The position numbers and the translations under genes were made by a program. Positions 52,340-62,993 of a stretch of 64,000 nt of DNA are shown here, piece after piece. The notes below the pieces were generated by a model. It saw only the letters and a list, made by a program, of their open reading frames with translations, was not told the origin of the DNA and ran no database searches. Numbering within the stretch: position 1 is the stretch's first letter; the number at the start of each line of letters is the position of its first letter. The DNA lies in NCBI GenBank assembly GCA_958299035.1, contig CATQJL010000112.1, forward strand, positions 40,924,833 through 40,988,832, read 5' to 3'. The DNA is from Cylicocyclus nassatus (lineage: Eukaryota > Nematoda > Chromadorea > Rhabditida > Strongylidae).

Positions 52340-52504
52340 CTTACCGATTCCCTCATTGTGCCTGTTTTTGAGCACTTCTTATCGTTTCGCTATTTCTTCA
52401 TACTCTGAATCATTGCCAGTAAAATAGTTCGAAAGAAATAACGGGGAATCCAGCTCGCACTCTACGATAAAGTGAAAAAGCGCCTTTAACAGAAGATAGA
52501 CGGA

Positions 52505-52576
52505 TCCTCGGTAGTATAGTGGTGAGTGTCCGCGTCTGTCACATGCGAGACCCGGGTTCAATTCCCGGCCGGGGAG
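52505..52576 (+). tRNA. tRNA-Asp(GTC)
   Basis: Unit 90; A24>G. Confidence 0.93.
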
Positions 52577-52736
52577 AATCTTTTGCTCCTGACACAATGA
52601 ACACTTCCAAGCGCTGAGATAAAAACGCTCTGATAGAAAGTTCTTTTCCATGATTTTTCTTTCCTCCACAAACATTGGCCAGCCCTTTAAGCATTGTTAG
52701 TGAAGTAGCGCAAAAAGCTCGCATTTGCAAAACTCA

Positions 52737-52808
52737 TTCCGTTGCCGGGAATCGAACCCGGGCCTTACGGGTGAGAACCGTAAATCCTAACCACTAGACC
52801 ACAACGGA
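52737..52808 (-). tRNA. tRNA-Glu(CTC)
   Basis: Unit 90; C32>T. Confidence 0.92.
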
Positions 52809-52973
52809 CTTACCGATTCCCTCATTGTGCCTGTTTTTGAGCACTTCTTATCGTTTCGCTATTTCTTCATACTCTGAATCATTGCCAGTAAAATAGTTCG
52901 AAAGAAATAACGGGGAATCCAGCTGGCACTCTACGATAAAGTGAAAAAGCGCCTTTAACAGAAGATAGACGGA

Positions 52974-53045
52974 TCCTCGGTAGTATAGTGGTGAGTATCC
53001 GCGTCTGTCACATGCGAGACCCGGGTTCAATTCAAGGCCGGGGAG
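52974..53045 (+). tRNA. tRNA-Asp(GTC), likely pseudogene
   Basis: Unit 91; double T-stem mismatch. Confidence 0.7.
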
Positions 53046-53205
53046 AATCTTTTGCTCCTGACACAATGAACACTTCCAAGCGCTGAGATAAAGACGCTCT
53101 GATAGAAAGTTCTTTTCCATGATTTTTCTTTCCTCCACAAACATTGGCCAGCCCATTAAGCATTGTTAGTGAAGTAGCGCAAAAAGCTCGCATTTGCAAA
53201 ACTCA

Positions 53206-53277
53206 TTCCGTTGCCGGGAATCGAACCCGGGCCTTACGGGTGAGAGCCGTAAATCCTAACCACTAGACCACAACGGA
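53206..53277 (-). tRNA. tRNA-Glu(CTC)
   Basis: Unit 91; consensus. Confidence 0.97.
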
Positions 53278-53442
53278 CTTACCGATTCCCTCATTGTGCC
53301 TGTTTTTGAGCACTTCTTATCGTTTCGCTATTTCTTCATACTCTGAATCATTGCCAGTAAAATAGTTCGAAAGAAATAACGGGGAATCCAACTCGCACTC
53401 TACGATAAAGTGAAAAAGCGCCTTTAACAGAAGATAGACGGA

Positions 53443-53514
53443 TCCTCGGTAGTATAGTGGTGAGTGTCCGCGTCTGTCACATGCGAGACCCGGGTTCAAT
53501 TCCCGGCCGGGGAG
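53443..53514 (+). tRNA. tRNA-Asp(GTC)
   Basis: Unit 92; A24>G. Confidence 0.93.
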
Positions 53515-53674
53515 AATCTTTTGCTCCTGACACAATGAACACTTCCAAGCGCTGAGATAAAGACGCTCTGATAGAAAGTTCTTTTCCATGATTTTTCTTT
53601 CCTCCACAAACATTGGCCAGCCCATTAAGCATTGTTAGTGAAGTAGCGCAAAAAGCTCGCATTTGCAAAACTCA

Positions 53675-53746
53675 TTCCGTTGCCGGGAATCGAAGCCGGG
53701 CCTTACGGGTGAGAGCCGTAAATCCTAACCACTAGACCACAACGGA
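53675..53746 (-). tRNA. tRNA-Glu(CTC), altered B box
   Basis: Unit 92; G52>C, the lesion otherwise confined to units 22-29. Confidence 0.75.
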
Positions 53747-53911
53747 CTTACCGATTCCCTCATTGTGCCTGTTTTTGAGCACTTCTTATCGTTTCGCTAT
53801 TCCTTCATACTCTGAATCATTGCCAGTAAAATAGTTCGAAAGAAATAACGGGGAATCCAGCTGGCACTCTACGATAAAGTGAAAAAGCGCCTTCAACAGA
53901 AGATAGACGGA

Positions 53912-53983
53912 TCCTCGGTAGTATAGTGGTGAGTGTCCGCGTCTGTCACATGCGAGACCCGGGTTCAATTCCCGGCCGGGGAG
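53912..53983 (+). tRNA. tRNA-Asp(GTC), unit without a Glu partner
   Basis: Unit 93; A24>G. The following tRNA-Glu is missing: a 132-bp deletion joins the spacer at 54094/54095. Confidence 0.93.
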
Positions 53984-54248
53984 AATCTTTTGCTCCTGAC
54001 ACAATGAACACTTCCAAGCGCTGAGATAAAAACGCTCTGATAGAAAGTTCTTTTCCATGATTTTTCTTTCCTCCACAAACATTGGCCAGCCCATCCTCAT
54101 TGTGCCTGTTTTTGAGCACTTCTTATCGTTTCGCTATTTCTTCATACTCTGAATCATTGCCAGTAAAATAGTTCGAAAGAAATAACGGGGAATCCAGCTC
54201 GCACTCTACGATAAAGTGAAAAAGCGCCTTTAACAGAAGATAGACGGA

Positions 54249-54320
54249 TCCTCGGTAGTATAGTGGTGAGTGTCCGCGTCTGTCACATGCGAGACCCGGG
54301 TTCAATTCCCGGCCGGGGAG
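54249..54320 (+). tRNA. tRNA-Asp(GTC)
   Basis: Unit 94; A24>G. Confidence 0.93.
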
Positions 54321-54480
54321 AATCTTTTGCTCCTGACACAATGAACACTTCCAAGCGCTGAGATAGAAACGCTCTGATAGAAAGTTCTTTTCCGTGATTT
54401 TTCTTTCCTCCACAAACATTGGCCAGCCCATTAAGCATTGTTAGTGAAGTAGCGCAAAAAGCTCGCATTTGCAAAATTCA

Positions 54481-54552
54481 TTCCGTTGCCGGGAATCGAA
54501 CCCGGGCCTTACGGGTGAGAGCCGTAAATCCTAACCACTAGACCACAACGGA
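54481..54552 (-). tRNA. tRNA-Glu(CTC)
   Basis: Unit 94; consensus, flank GAATTTTGC keeps the terminator. Confidence 0.97.
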
Positions 54553-54717
54553 CTTACCGATTCCCTCATTGTGCCTGTTTTTGAGCACTTCTTATCGTTT
54601 CGCTATTTCTTCATACTCTGAATCATTGCCAGTAAAATAGTTCGAAAGAAATAACGGGGAATCCAGCTCGCACTCTACGATAAAGTGAAAAAGCGCCTTT
54701 AACAGAAGATAGACGGA

Positions 54718-54789
54718 TCCTCGGTAGTATAGTGGTGAGTGTCCGCGTCTGTCACATGCGAGACCCGGGTTCAATTCCCGGCCGGGGAG
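54718..54789 (+). tRNA. tRNA-Asp(GTC)
   Basis: Unit 95; A24>G. Confidence 0.93.
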
Positions 54790-54949
54790 AATCTTTTGCT
54801 CCTGACACAATGAACACTTCCAAGCGCTGAGATAGAAACGCTCTGATAGAAAGTTCTTTTCCATGATTTTTCTTTCCTCCACAAACATTGGCCAGCCCAT
54901 TAAGCATTGTTAGTGAAGTAGCGCAAAAAGCTCGCATTTGCAAAGCTCA

Positions 54950-55021
54950 TTCCGTTGCCGGGAATCGAACCCGGGCCTTACGGGTGAGAGCCGTAAATCC
55001 TAACCACTAGACCACAACGGA
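54950..55021 (-). tRNA. tRNA-Glu(CTC), primary terminator lost
   Basis: Unit 95; gene consensus, but the TTTT downstream is CTTT. Confidence 0.95.
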
Positions 55022-55186
55022 CTTACCGATTCCCTCATTGTGCCTGTTTTTGAGCACTTCTTATCGTTTCGCTATTTCTTCATACTCTGAATCATTGCCA
55101 GTAAAATAGTTCGAAAGAAATAACGGGGAATCCAGCTGGCACTCTACGATAAAGTGAAAAAGCGCCTTTAACAGAAGATAGACGGA

Positions 55187-55258
55187 TCCTCGGTAGTATA
55201 GTGGTGAGTATCCGCGTCTGTCACATGCGAGACCCGGGTTCAATTCAAGGCCGGGGAG
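55187..55258 (+). tRNA. tRNA-Asp(GTC), likely pseudogene
   Basis: Unit 96; double T-stem mismatch. Confidence 0.7.
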
Positions 55259-55418
55259 AATCTTTTGCTCCTGACACAATGAACACTTCCAAGCGCTGAG
55301 ATAAAGACGCTCTGATAGAAAGTTCTTTTCCATGATTTTTCTTTCCTCCACAAACATTGGCCAGCCCATTAAGCATTGTTAGTGAAGTAGCGCAAAAAGC
55401 TCGCATTTGCAAAACTCA

Positions 55419-55490
55419 TTCCGTTGCCGGGAATCGAACCCGGGCCTTACGGGTGAGAGCCGTAAATCCTAACCACTAGACCACAACGGA
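55419..55490 (-). tRNA. tRNA-Glu(CTC)
   Basis: Unit 96; consensus. Confidence 0.97.
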
Positions 55491-55655
55491 CTTACCGATT
55501 CCCTCATTGTGCCTGTTTTTGAGCACTTCTTATCGTTTCGCTATTTCTTCATACTCTGAATCATTGCCAGTAAAATAGTTCGAAAGAAATAACGGGGAAT
55601 CCAGCTCGCACTCTACGATAAAGTGAAAAAGCGCCTTTAACAGAAGATAGACGGA

Positions 55656-55727
55656 TCCTCGGTAGTATAGTGGTGAGTGTCCGCGTCTGTCACATGCGAG
55701 ACCCGGGTTCAATTCCCGGCCGGGGAG
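55656..55727 (+). tRNA. tRNA-Asp(GTC)
   Basis: Unit 97; A24>G. Confidence 0.93.
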
Positions 55728-55887
55728 AATCTTTTGCTCCTGACACAATGAACACTTCCAAGCGCTGAGATAAAAACGCTCTGATAGAAAGTTCTTTTCC
55801 ATGATTTTTCTTTCCTCCACAAACATTGGCCAGCCCATTAAGCATTGTTAGTGAAGTAGCGCAAAAAGCTCGCATTTGCAAAACTCA

Positions 55888-55959
55888 TTCCGTTGCCGGG
55901 AATCGAACCCGGGCCTTACGGGTGAGAGCCGTAAATCCTAACCACTAGACCACAACGGA
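55888..55959 (-). tRNA. tRNA-Glu(CTC)
   Basis: Unit 97; consensus. Confidence 0.97.
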
Positions 55960-56124
55960 CTTACCGATTCCCTCATTGTGCCTGTTTTTGAGCACTTCTT
56001 ATCGTTTCGCTATTTCTTCATACTCTGAATCATTGCCAGTAAAATAGTTCGAAAGAAATAACGGGGAATCCAGCTGGCACTCTACGATAAAGTGAAAAAG
56101 CGCCTTTAACAGAAGATAGACGGA

Positions 56125-56196
56125 TCCTCGGTAGTATAGTGGTGAGTATCCGCGTCTGTCACATGCGAGACCCGGGTTCAATTCCCGGCCGGGGAG
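56125..56196 (+). tRNA. tRNA-Asp(GTC)
   Basis: Unit 98; consensus. Confidence 0.97.
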
Positions 56197-56356
56197 AATC
56201 TTTTGCTCCTGACACAATGAACACTTCCAAGCGCTGAGATAAAAACGCTCTGATAGAAAGTTCTTTTCCATGATTTTTCTTTCCTCCACAAACATTGGCC
56301 AGCCCATTAAGCATTGTTAGTGAAGTAGCGCAAAAAGCTCGCATTTGCAAAACTCA

Positions 56357-56428
56357 TTCCGTTGCCGGGAATCGAACCCGGGCCTTACGGGTGAGAACCG
56401 TAAATCCTAACCACTAGACCACAACGGA
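56357..56428 (-). tRNA. tRNA-Glu(CTC)
   Basis: Unit 98; C32>T. Confidence 0.92.
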
Positions 56429-56593
56429 CTTACCGATTCCCTCATTGTGCCTGTTTTTGAGCACTTCTTATCGTTTCGCTATTTCTTCATACTCTGAATC
56501 ATTGCCAGTAAAATAGTTCGAAAGAAATAACGGGGAATCCAGCTGGCACTCTACGATAAAGTGAAAAAGCGCCTTTAACAGAAGATAGACGGA

Positions 56594-56665
56594 TCCTCGG
56601 TAGTATAGTGGTGAGTATCCGCGTCTGTCACATGCGAGACCCGGGTTCAATTCAAGGCCGGGGAG
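56594..56665 (+). tRNA. tRNA-Asp(GTC), likely pseudogene
   Basis: Unit 99; double T-stem mismatch. Confidence 0.7.
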
Positions 56666-56825
56666 AATCTTTTGCTCCTGACACAATGAACACTTCCAAG
56701 CGCTGAGATAAAGACGCTCTGATAGAAAGTTCTTTTCCATGATTTTTCTTTCCTCCACAAACATTGGCCAGCCCATTAAGCATTGTTAGTGAAGTAGCGC
56801 AAAAAGCTCGCATTTGCAAAACTCA

Positions 56826-56897
56826 TTCCGTTGCCGGGAATCGAACCCGGGCCTTACGGGTGAGAGCCGTAAATCCTAACCACTAGACCACAACGGA
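56826..56897 (-). tRNA. tRNA-Glu(CTC)
   Basis: Unit 99; consensus. Confidence 0.97.
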
Positions 56898-57062
56898 CTT
56901 ACCGATTCCCTCATTGTGCCTGTTTTTGAGCACTTCTTATCGTTTCGCTATTTCTTCATACTCTGAATCATTGCCAGTAAAATAGTTCGAAAGAAATAAC
57001 GGGGAATCCAACTCGCACTCTACGATAAAGTGAAAAAGCGCCTTTAACAGAAGATAGACGGA

Positions 57063-57134
57063 TCCTCGGTAGTATAGTGGTGAGTGTCCGCGTCTGTCAC
57101 ATGCGAGACCCGGGTTCAATTCCCGGCCGGGGAG
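57063..57134 (+). tRNA. tRNA-Asp(GTC)
   Basis: Unit 100; A24>G. Confidence 0.93.
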
Positions 57135-57294
57135 AATCTTTTGCTCCTGACACAATGAACACTTCCAAGCGCTGAGATAAAGACGCTCTGATAGAAAGTT
57201 CTTTTCCATGATTTTTCTTTCCTCCACAAACATTGGCCAGCCCATTAAGCATTGTTAGTGAAGTAGCGCAAAAAGCTCGCATTTGCAAAACTCA

Positions 57295-57366
57295 TTCCGT
57301 TGCCGGGAATCGAAGCCGGGCCTTACGGGTGAGAGCCGTAAATCCTAACCACTAGACCACAACGGA
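57295..57366 (-). tRNA. tRNA-Glu(CTC), altered B box
   Basis: Unit 100; G52>C. Confidence 0.75.
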
Positions 57367-57531
57367 CTTACCGATTCCCTCATTGTGCCTGTTTTTGAGC
57401 ACTTCTTATCGTTTCGCTATTCCTTCATACTCTGAATTATTGCCAGTAAAATAGTTCGAAAGAAATAACGGGGAATCCAGCTGGCACTCTACGATAAAGT
57501 GAAAAAGCGCCTTCAACAGAAGATAGACGGA

Positions 57532-57603
57532 TCCTCGGTAGTATAGTGGTGAGTGTCCGCGTCTGTCACATGCGAGACCCGGGTTCAATTCCCGGCCGGG
57601 GAG
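57532..57603 (+). tRNA. tRNA-Asp(GTC)
   Basis: Unit 101; A24>G; the intact counterpart of unit 93. Confidence 0.93.
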
Positions 57604-57763
57604 AATCTTTTGCTCCTGACACAATGAACACTTCCAAGCGCTGAGATAAAAACGCTCTGATAGAAAGTTCTTTTCCATGATTTTTCTTTCCTCCACAAAC
57701 ATTGGCCAGCCCATTAAGCATTGTTAGTGAAGTAGCGCAAAAAGCTCGCATTTGCAAAACTCA

Positions 57764-57835
57764 TTCTGTTGCCGGGAATCGAACCCGGGCCTTACGGGTG
57801 AGAGCCAAAAATCCCAACCACTAGACCACAACGGA
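57764..57835 (-). tRNA. tRNA-Glu(CTC), likely pseudogene
   Basis: Unit 101; the same four changes as unit 88. Confidence 0.68.
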
Positions 57836-58000
57836 CTTACCGATTCCCTCATTGTGCCTGTTTTTGAGCACTTCTTATCGTTTCGCTATTTCTTCATACT
57901 CTGAATCATTGCCAGTAAAATAGTTCGAAAGAAATAACGGGGAATCCAGCTCGCACTCTACGATAAAGTGAAAAAGCGCCTTTAACAGAAGATAGACGGA

Positions 58001-58072
58001 TCCTCGGTAGTATAGTGGTGAGTGTCCGCGTCTGTCACATGCGAGACCCGGGTTCAATTCCCGGCCGGGGAG
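58001..58072 (+). tRNA. tRNA-Asp(GTC)
   Basis: Unit 102; A24>G. Confidence 0.93.
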
Positions 58073-58232
58073 AATCTTTTGCTCCTGACACAATGAACAC
58101 TTCCAAGCGCTGAGATAGAAACGCTCTGATAGAAAGTTCTTTTCCGTGATTTTTCTTTCCTCCACAAACATTGGCCAGCCCATTAAGCATTGTTAGTGAA
58201 GTAGCGCAAAAAGCTCGCATTTGCAAAATTCA

Positions 58233-58304
58233 TTCCGTTGCCGGGAATCGAACCCGGGCCTTACGGGTGAGAGCCGTAAATCCTAACCACTAGACCACAA
58301 CGGA
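58233..58304 (-). tRNA. tRNA-Glu(CTC)
   Basis: Unit 102; consensus. Confidence 0.97.
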
Positions 58305-58469
58305 CTTACCGATTCCCTCATTGTGCCTGTTTTTGAGCACTTCTTATCGTTTCGCTATTTCTTCATACTCTGAATCATTGCCAGTAAAATAGTTCGAAAG
58401 AAATAACGGGGAATCCAGCTCGCACTCTACGATAAAGTGAAAAAGCGCCTTTAACAGAAGATAGACGGA

Positions 58470-58541
58470 TCCTCGGTAGTATAGTGGTGAGTGTCCGCGT
58501 CTGTCACATGCGAGACCCGGGTTCAATTCCCGGCCGGGGAG
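58470..58541 (+). tRNA. tRNA-Asp(GTC)
   Basis: Unit 103; A24>G. Confidence 0.93.
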
Positions 58542-58701
58542 AATCTTTTGCTCCTGACACAATGAACACGTCCAAGCGCTGAGATAGAAACGCTCTGATA
58601 GAAAGTTCTTTTCCATGATTTTTCTTTCCTCCACAAACATTGGCCAGCCCATTAAGCATTGTTAGTGAAGTAGCGCAAAAAGCTCGCATTTGCAAAGCTC
58701 A

Positions 58702-58773
58702 TTCCGTTGCCGGGAATCGAACCCGGGCCTTACGGGTGAGAGCCGTAAATCCTAACCACTAGACCACAACGGA
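58702..58773 (-). tRNA. tRNA-Glu(CTC), primary terminator lost
   Basis: Unit 103; gene consensus, downstream TTTT is CTTT. Confidence 0.95.
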
Positions 58774-58938
58774 CTTACCGATTCCCTCATTGTGCCTGTT
58801 TTTGAGCACTTCTTATCGTTTCGCTATTTCTTCATACTCTGAATCATTGCCAGTAAAATAGTTCGAAAGAAATAACGGGGAATCCAGCTGGCACTCTACG
58901 ATAAAGTGAAAAAGCGCCTTTAACAGAAGATAGACGGA

Positions 58939-59010
58939 TCCTCGGTAGTATAGTGGTGAGTATCCGCGTCTGTCACATGCGAGACCCGGGTTCAATTCAA
59001 GGCCGGGGAG
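58939..59010 (+). tRNA. tRNA-Asp(GTC), likely pseudogene
   Basis: Unit 104; double T-stem mismatch. Confidence 0.7.
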
Positions 59011-59170
59011 AATCTTTTGCTCCTGACACAATGAACACTTCCAAGCGCTGAGATAAAGACGCTCTGATAGAAAGTTCTTTTCCATGATTTTTCTTTCCTC
59101 CACAAACATTGGCCAGCCCATTAAGCATTGTTAGTGAAGTAGCGCAAAAAGCTCGCATTTGCAAAACTCA

Positions 59171-59242
59171 TTCCGTTGCCGGGAATCGAACCCGGGCCTT
59201 ACGGGTGAGAGCCGTAAATCCTAACCACTAGACCACAACGGA
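59171..59242 (-). tRNA. tRNA-Glu(CTC)
   Basis: Unit 104; consensus. Confidence 0.97.
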
Positions 59243-59407
59243 CTTACCGATTCCCTCATTGTGCCTGTTTTTGAGCACTTCTTATCGTTTCGCTATTTCT
59301 TCATACTCTGAATCATTGCCAGTAAAATAGTTCGAAAGAAATAACGGGGAATCCAGCTCGCACTCTACGATAAAGTGAAAAAGCGCCTTTAACAGAAGAT
59401 AGACGGA

Positions 59408-59479
59408 TCCTCGGTAGTATAGTGGTGAGTGTCCGCGTCTGTCACATGCGAGACCCGGGTTCAATTCCCGGCCGGGGAG
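59408..59479 (+). tRNA. tRNA-Asp(GTC)
   Basis: Unit 105; A24>G. Confidence 0.93.
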
Positions 59480-59639
59480 AATCTTTTGCTCCTGACACAA
59501 TGAACACTTCCAAGCGCTGAGATAAAAACGCTCTGATAGAAAGTTCTTTTCCATGATTTTTCTTTCCTCCACAAACATTGGCCAGCCCATTAAGCATTGT
59601 TAGTGAAGTAGCGCAAAAAGCTCGCATTTGCAAAACTCA

Positions 59640-59711
59640 TTCCGTTGCCGGGAATCGAACCCGGGCCTTACGGGTGAGAGCCGTAAATCCTAACCACTAG
59701 ACCACAACGGA
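59640..59711 (-). tRNA. tRNA-Glu(CTC)
   Basis: Unit 105; consensus. Confidence 0.97.
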
Positions 59712-59876
59712 CTTACCGATTCCCTCATTGTGCCTGTTTTTGAGCACTTCTTATCGTTTCGCTATTTCTTCATACTCTGAATCATTGCCAGTAAAATAGT
59801 TCGAAAGAAATAACGGGGAATCCAGCTGGCACTCTACGATAAAGTGAAAAAGCGCCTTTAACAGAAGATAGACGGA

Positions 59877-59948
59877 TCCTCGGTAGTATAGTGGTGAGTA
59901 TCCGCGTCTGTCACATGCGAGACCCGGGTTCAATTCCCGGCCGGGGAG
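59877..59948 (+). tRNA. tRNA-Asp(GTC)
   Basis: Unit 106; consensus. Confidence 0.97.
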
Positions 59949-60108
59949 AATCTTTTGCTCCTGACACAATGAACACTTCCAAGCGCTGAGATAAAGACGC
60001 TCTGATAGAAAGTTCTTTTCCATGATTTTTCTTTCCTCCACAAACATTGGCCAGCCCATTAAGCATTGTTAGTGAAGTAGCGCAAAAAGCTCGCATTTGC
60101 AAAACTCA

Positions 60109-60180
60109 TTCCGTTGCCGGGAATCGAACCCGGGCCTTACGGGTGAGAGCCGTAAATCCTAACCACTAGACCACAACGGA
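60109..60180 (-). tRNA. tRNA-Glu(CTC)
   Basis: Unit 106; consensus. Confidence 0.97.
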
Positions 60181-60345
60181 CTTACCGATTCCCTCATTGT
60201 GCCTGTTTTTGAGCACTTCTTATCGTTTCGCTATTTCTTCATACTCTGAATCATTGCCAGTAAAATAGTTCGAAAGAAATAACGGGGAATCCAGCTCGCA
60301 CTCTACGATAAAGTGAAAAAGCGCCTTTAACAGAAGATAGACGGA

Positions 60346-60417
60346 TCCTCGGTAGTATAGTGGTGAGTGTCCGCGTCTGTCACATGCGAGACCCGGGTTC
60401 AATTCCCGGCCGGGGAG
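60346..60417 (+). tRNA. tRNA-Asp(GTC)
   Basis: Unit 107; A24>G; last copy of this type in the window. Confidence 0.93.
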
Positions 60418-60577
60418 AATCTTTTGCTCCTGACACAATGAACACTTCCAAGCGCTGAGATAGAAACGCTCTGATAGAAAGTTCTTTTCCATGATTTTTC
60501 TTTCCTCCACAAACATTGGCCAGCCCATTAAGCATTGTTAGTGAAGTAGCGCAAAAAGCTCGCATTTGCAAAGCTCA

Positions 60578-60649
60578 TTCCGTTGCCGGGAATCGAACCC
60601 GGGCCTTACGGGTGAGAGCCGTAAATCCTAACCACTAGACCACAACGGA
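60578..60649 (-). tRNA. tRNA-Glu(CTC), primary terminator lost
   Basis: Unit 107; gene consensus, downstream TTTT is CTTT. Confidence 0.95.
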
Positions 60650-60814
60650 CTTACCGATTCCCTCATTGTGCCTGTTTTTGAGCACTTCTTATCGTTTCGC
60701 TATTTCTTCATACTCTGAATCATTGCCAGTAAAATAGTTCGAAAGAAATAACGGGGAATCCAGCTGGCACTCTACGATAAAGTGAAAAAGCGCCTTTAAC
60801 AGAAGATAGACGGA

Positions 60815-60886
60815 TCCTCGGTAGTATAGTGGTGAGTATCCGCGTCTGTCACATGCGAGACCCGGGTTCAATTCAAGGCCGGGGAG
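60815..60886 (+). tRNA. tRNA-Asp(GTC), likely pseudogene
   Basis: Unit 108; double T-stem mismatch. Confidence 0.7.
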
Positions 60887-61046
60887 AATCTTTTGCTCCT
60901 GACACAATGAACACTTCCAAGCGCTGAGATAAAGACGCTCTGATAGAAAGTTCTTTTCCATGATTTTTCTTTCCTCCACAAACATTGGCCAGCCCATTAA
61001 GCATTGTTAGTGAAGTAGCGCAAAAAGCTCGCATTTGCAAAGCTCA

Positions 61047-61118
61047 TTCCGTTGCCGGGAATCGAACCCGGGCCTTACGGGTGAGAGCCGTAAATCCTAA
61101 CCACTAGACCACAACGGA
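61047..61118 (-). tRNA. tRNA-Glu(CTC), primary terminator lost
   Basis: Unit 108; gene consensus, downstream TTTT is CTTT. Confidence 0.95.
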
Positions 61119-61283
61119 CTTACCGATTCCCTCATTGTGCCTGTTTTTGAGCACTTCTTATCGTTTCGCTATTTCTTCATACTCTGAATCATTGCCAGTA
61201 AAATAGTTCGAAAGAAATAACGGGGAATCCAGCTGGCACTCTACGATAAAGTGAAAAAGCGCCTTTAACAGAAGATAGACGGA

Positions 61284-61355
61284 TCCTCGGTAGTATAGTG
61301 GTGAGTATCCGCGTCTGTCACATGCGAGACCCGGGTTCAATTCAAGGCCGGGGAG
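61284..61355 (+). tRNA. tRNA-Asp(GTC), likely pseudogene
   Basis: Unit 109; double T-stem mismatch. Confidence 0.7.
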
Positions 61356-61515
61356 AATCTTTTGCTCCTGACACAATGAACACTTCCAAGCGCTGAGATA
61401 AAGACGCTCTGATAGAAAGTTCTTTTCCATGATTTTTCTTTCCTCCACAAACATTGGCCAGCCCATTAAGCATTGTTAGTGAAGTAGCGCAAAAAGCTCG
61501 CATTTGCAAAACTCA

Positions 61516-61587
61516 TTCCGTTGCCGGGAATCGAACCCGGGCCTTACGGGTGAGAGCCGTAAATCCTAACCACTAGACCACAACGGA
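61516..61587 (-). tRNA. tRNA-Glu(CTC)
   Basis: Unit 109; consensus. Confidence 0.97.
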
Positions 61588-61752
61588 CTTACCGATTCCC
61601 TCATTGTGCCTGTTTTTGAGCACTTCTTATCGTTTCGCTATTTCTTCATACTCTGAATCATTGCCAGTAAAATAGTTCGAAAGAAATAACGGGGAATCCA
61701 GCTCGCACTCTACGATAAAGTGAAAAAGCGCCTTTAACAGAAGATAGACGGA

Positions 61753-61824
61753 TCCTCGGTAGTATAGTGGTGAGTATCCGCGTCTGTCACATGCGAGACC
61801 CGGGTTCAATTCCCGGCCGGGGAG
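61753..61824 (+). tRNA. tRNA-Asp(GTC)
   Basis: Unit 110; consensus. Confidence 0.97.
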
Positions 61825-61984
61825 AATCTTTTGCTCCTGACACAATGAACACTTCCAAGCGCTGAGATAAAAACGCTCTGATAAAAAGTTCTTTTCCATG
61901 ATTTTTCTTTCCTCCACAAACATTGGCCAGCCCATTAAGCATTGTTAGTGAAGTAGCGCAAAAAGCTCGCATTTGCAAAACTCA

Positions 61985-62056
61985 TTCCGTTGCCGGGAAT
62001 CGAACCCGGGCCTTACGGGTGAGAGCCGTAAATCCTAACCACTAGACCACAACGGA
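61985..62056 (-). tRNA. tRNA-Glu(CTC)
   Basis: Unit 110; consensus. Confidence 0.97.
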
Positions 62057-62221
62057 CTTACCGATTCCCTCATTGTGCCTGTTTTTGAGCACTTCTTATC
62101 GTTTCGCTATTTCTTCATACTCTGAATCATTGCCAGTAAAATAGTTCGAAAGAAATAACGGGGAATCCAGCTGGCACTCTACGATAAAGTGAAAAAGCGC
62201 CTTTAACAGAAGATAGACGGA

Positions 62222-62293
62222 TCCTCGGTAGTATAGTGGTGAGTATCCGCGTCTGTCACATGCGAGACCCGGGTTCAATTCCCGGCCGGGGAG
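62222..62293 (+). tRNA. tRNA-Asp(GTC)
   Basis: Unit 111; consensus. Confidence 0.97.
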
Positions 62294-62453
62294 AATCTTT
62301 TGCTCCTGACACAATGAACACTTCCAAGCGCTGAGATAAAGACGCTCTGATAGAAAGTTCTTTTCCATGATTTTTCTTTCCTCCACAAACATTGGCCAGC
62401 CCATTAAGCATTGTTAGTGAAGTAGCGCAAAAAGCTCGCATTTGCAAAACTCA

Positions 62454-62525
62454 TTCCGTTGCCGGGAATCGAACCCGGGCCTTACGGGTGAGAGCCGTAA
62501 ATCCTAACCACTAGACCACAACGGA
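62454..62525 (-). tRNA. tRNA-Glu(CTC)
   Basis: Unit 111; consensus. Confidence 0.97.
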
Positions 62526-62690
62526 CTTACCGATTCCCTCATTGTGCCTGTTTTTGAGCACTTCTTATCGTTTCGCTATTTCTTCATACTCTGAATCATT
62601 GCCAGTAAAATAGTTCGAAAGAAATAACGGGGAATCCAGCTCGCACTCTACGATAAAGTGAAAAAGCGCCTTTAACAGAAGATAGACGGA

Positions 62691-62762
62691 TCCTCGGTAG
62701 TATAGTGGTGAGTATCCGCGTCTGTCACATGCGAGACCCGGGTTCAATTCCCGGCCGGGGAG
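62691..62762 (+). tRNA. tRNA-Asp(GTC)
   Basis: Unit 112; consensus. Confidence 0.97.
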
Positions 62763-62922
62763 AATCTTTTGCTCCTGACACAATGAACACTTCCAAGCGC
62801 TGAGATAAAAACGCTCTGATAGAAAGTTCTTTTCCATGATTTTTCTTTCCTCCACAAACATTGGCCAGCCCATTAAGCATTGTTAGTGAAGTAGCGCAAA
62901 AAGCTCGCATTTGCAAAACTCA

Positions 62923-62993
62923 TTCCGTTGCCGGGAATCGAACCCGGCCTTACGGGTGAGAGCCGTAAATCCTAACCACTAGACCACAACGGA
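62923..62993 (-). tRNA. tRNA-Glu(CTC), 71 nt
   Basis: Unit 112; one C missing at the variable loop/T stem border (positions 47-49), shortening the variable loop to three bases if the T stem is kept. Confidence 0.82.

Larger units (their letters stand above)
52974..60345. repeat. Eight-unit segmental duplication inside the array (units 91-98 and 99-106)
   Basis: The order of variant markers in 52974-56593 repeats in 56594-60345: T-stem-damaged Asp, Glu G52>C, cttcaac spacer, TTCCGTGATTT spacer, Glu-terminator loss, damaged Asp, D-stem variant. The first copy is 132 bp shorter because unit 93 lost its Glu gene. The last unit matches less well. Confidence 0.85.
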
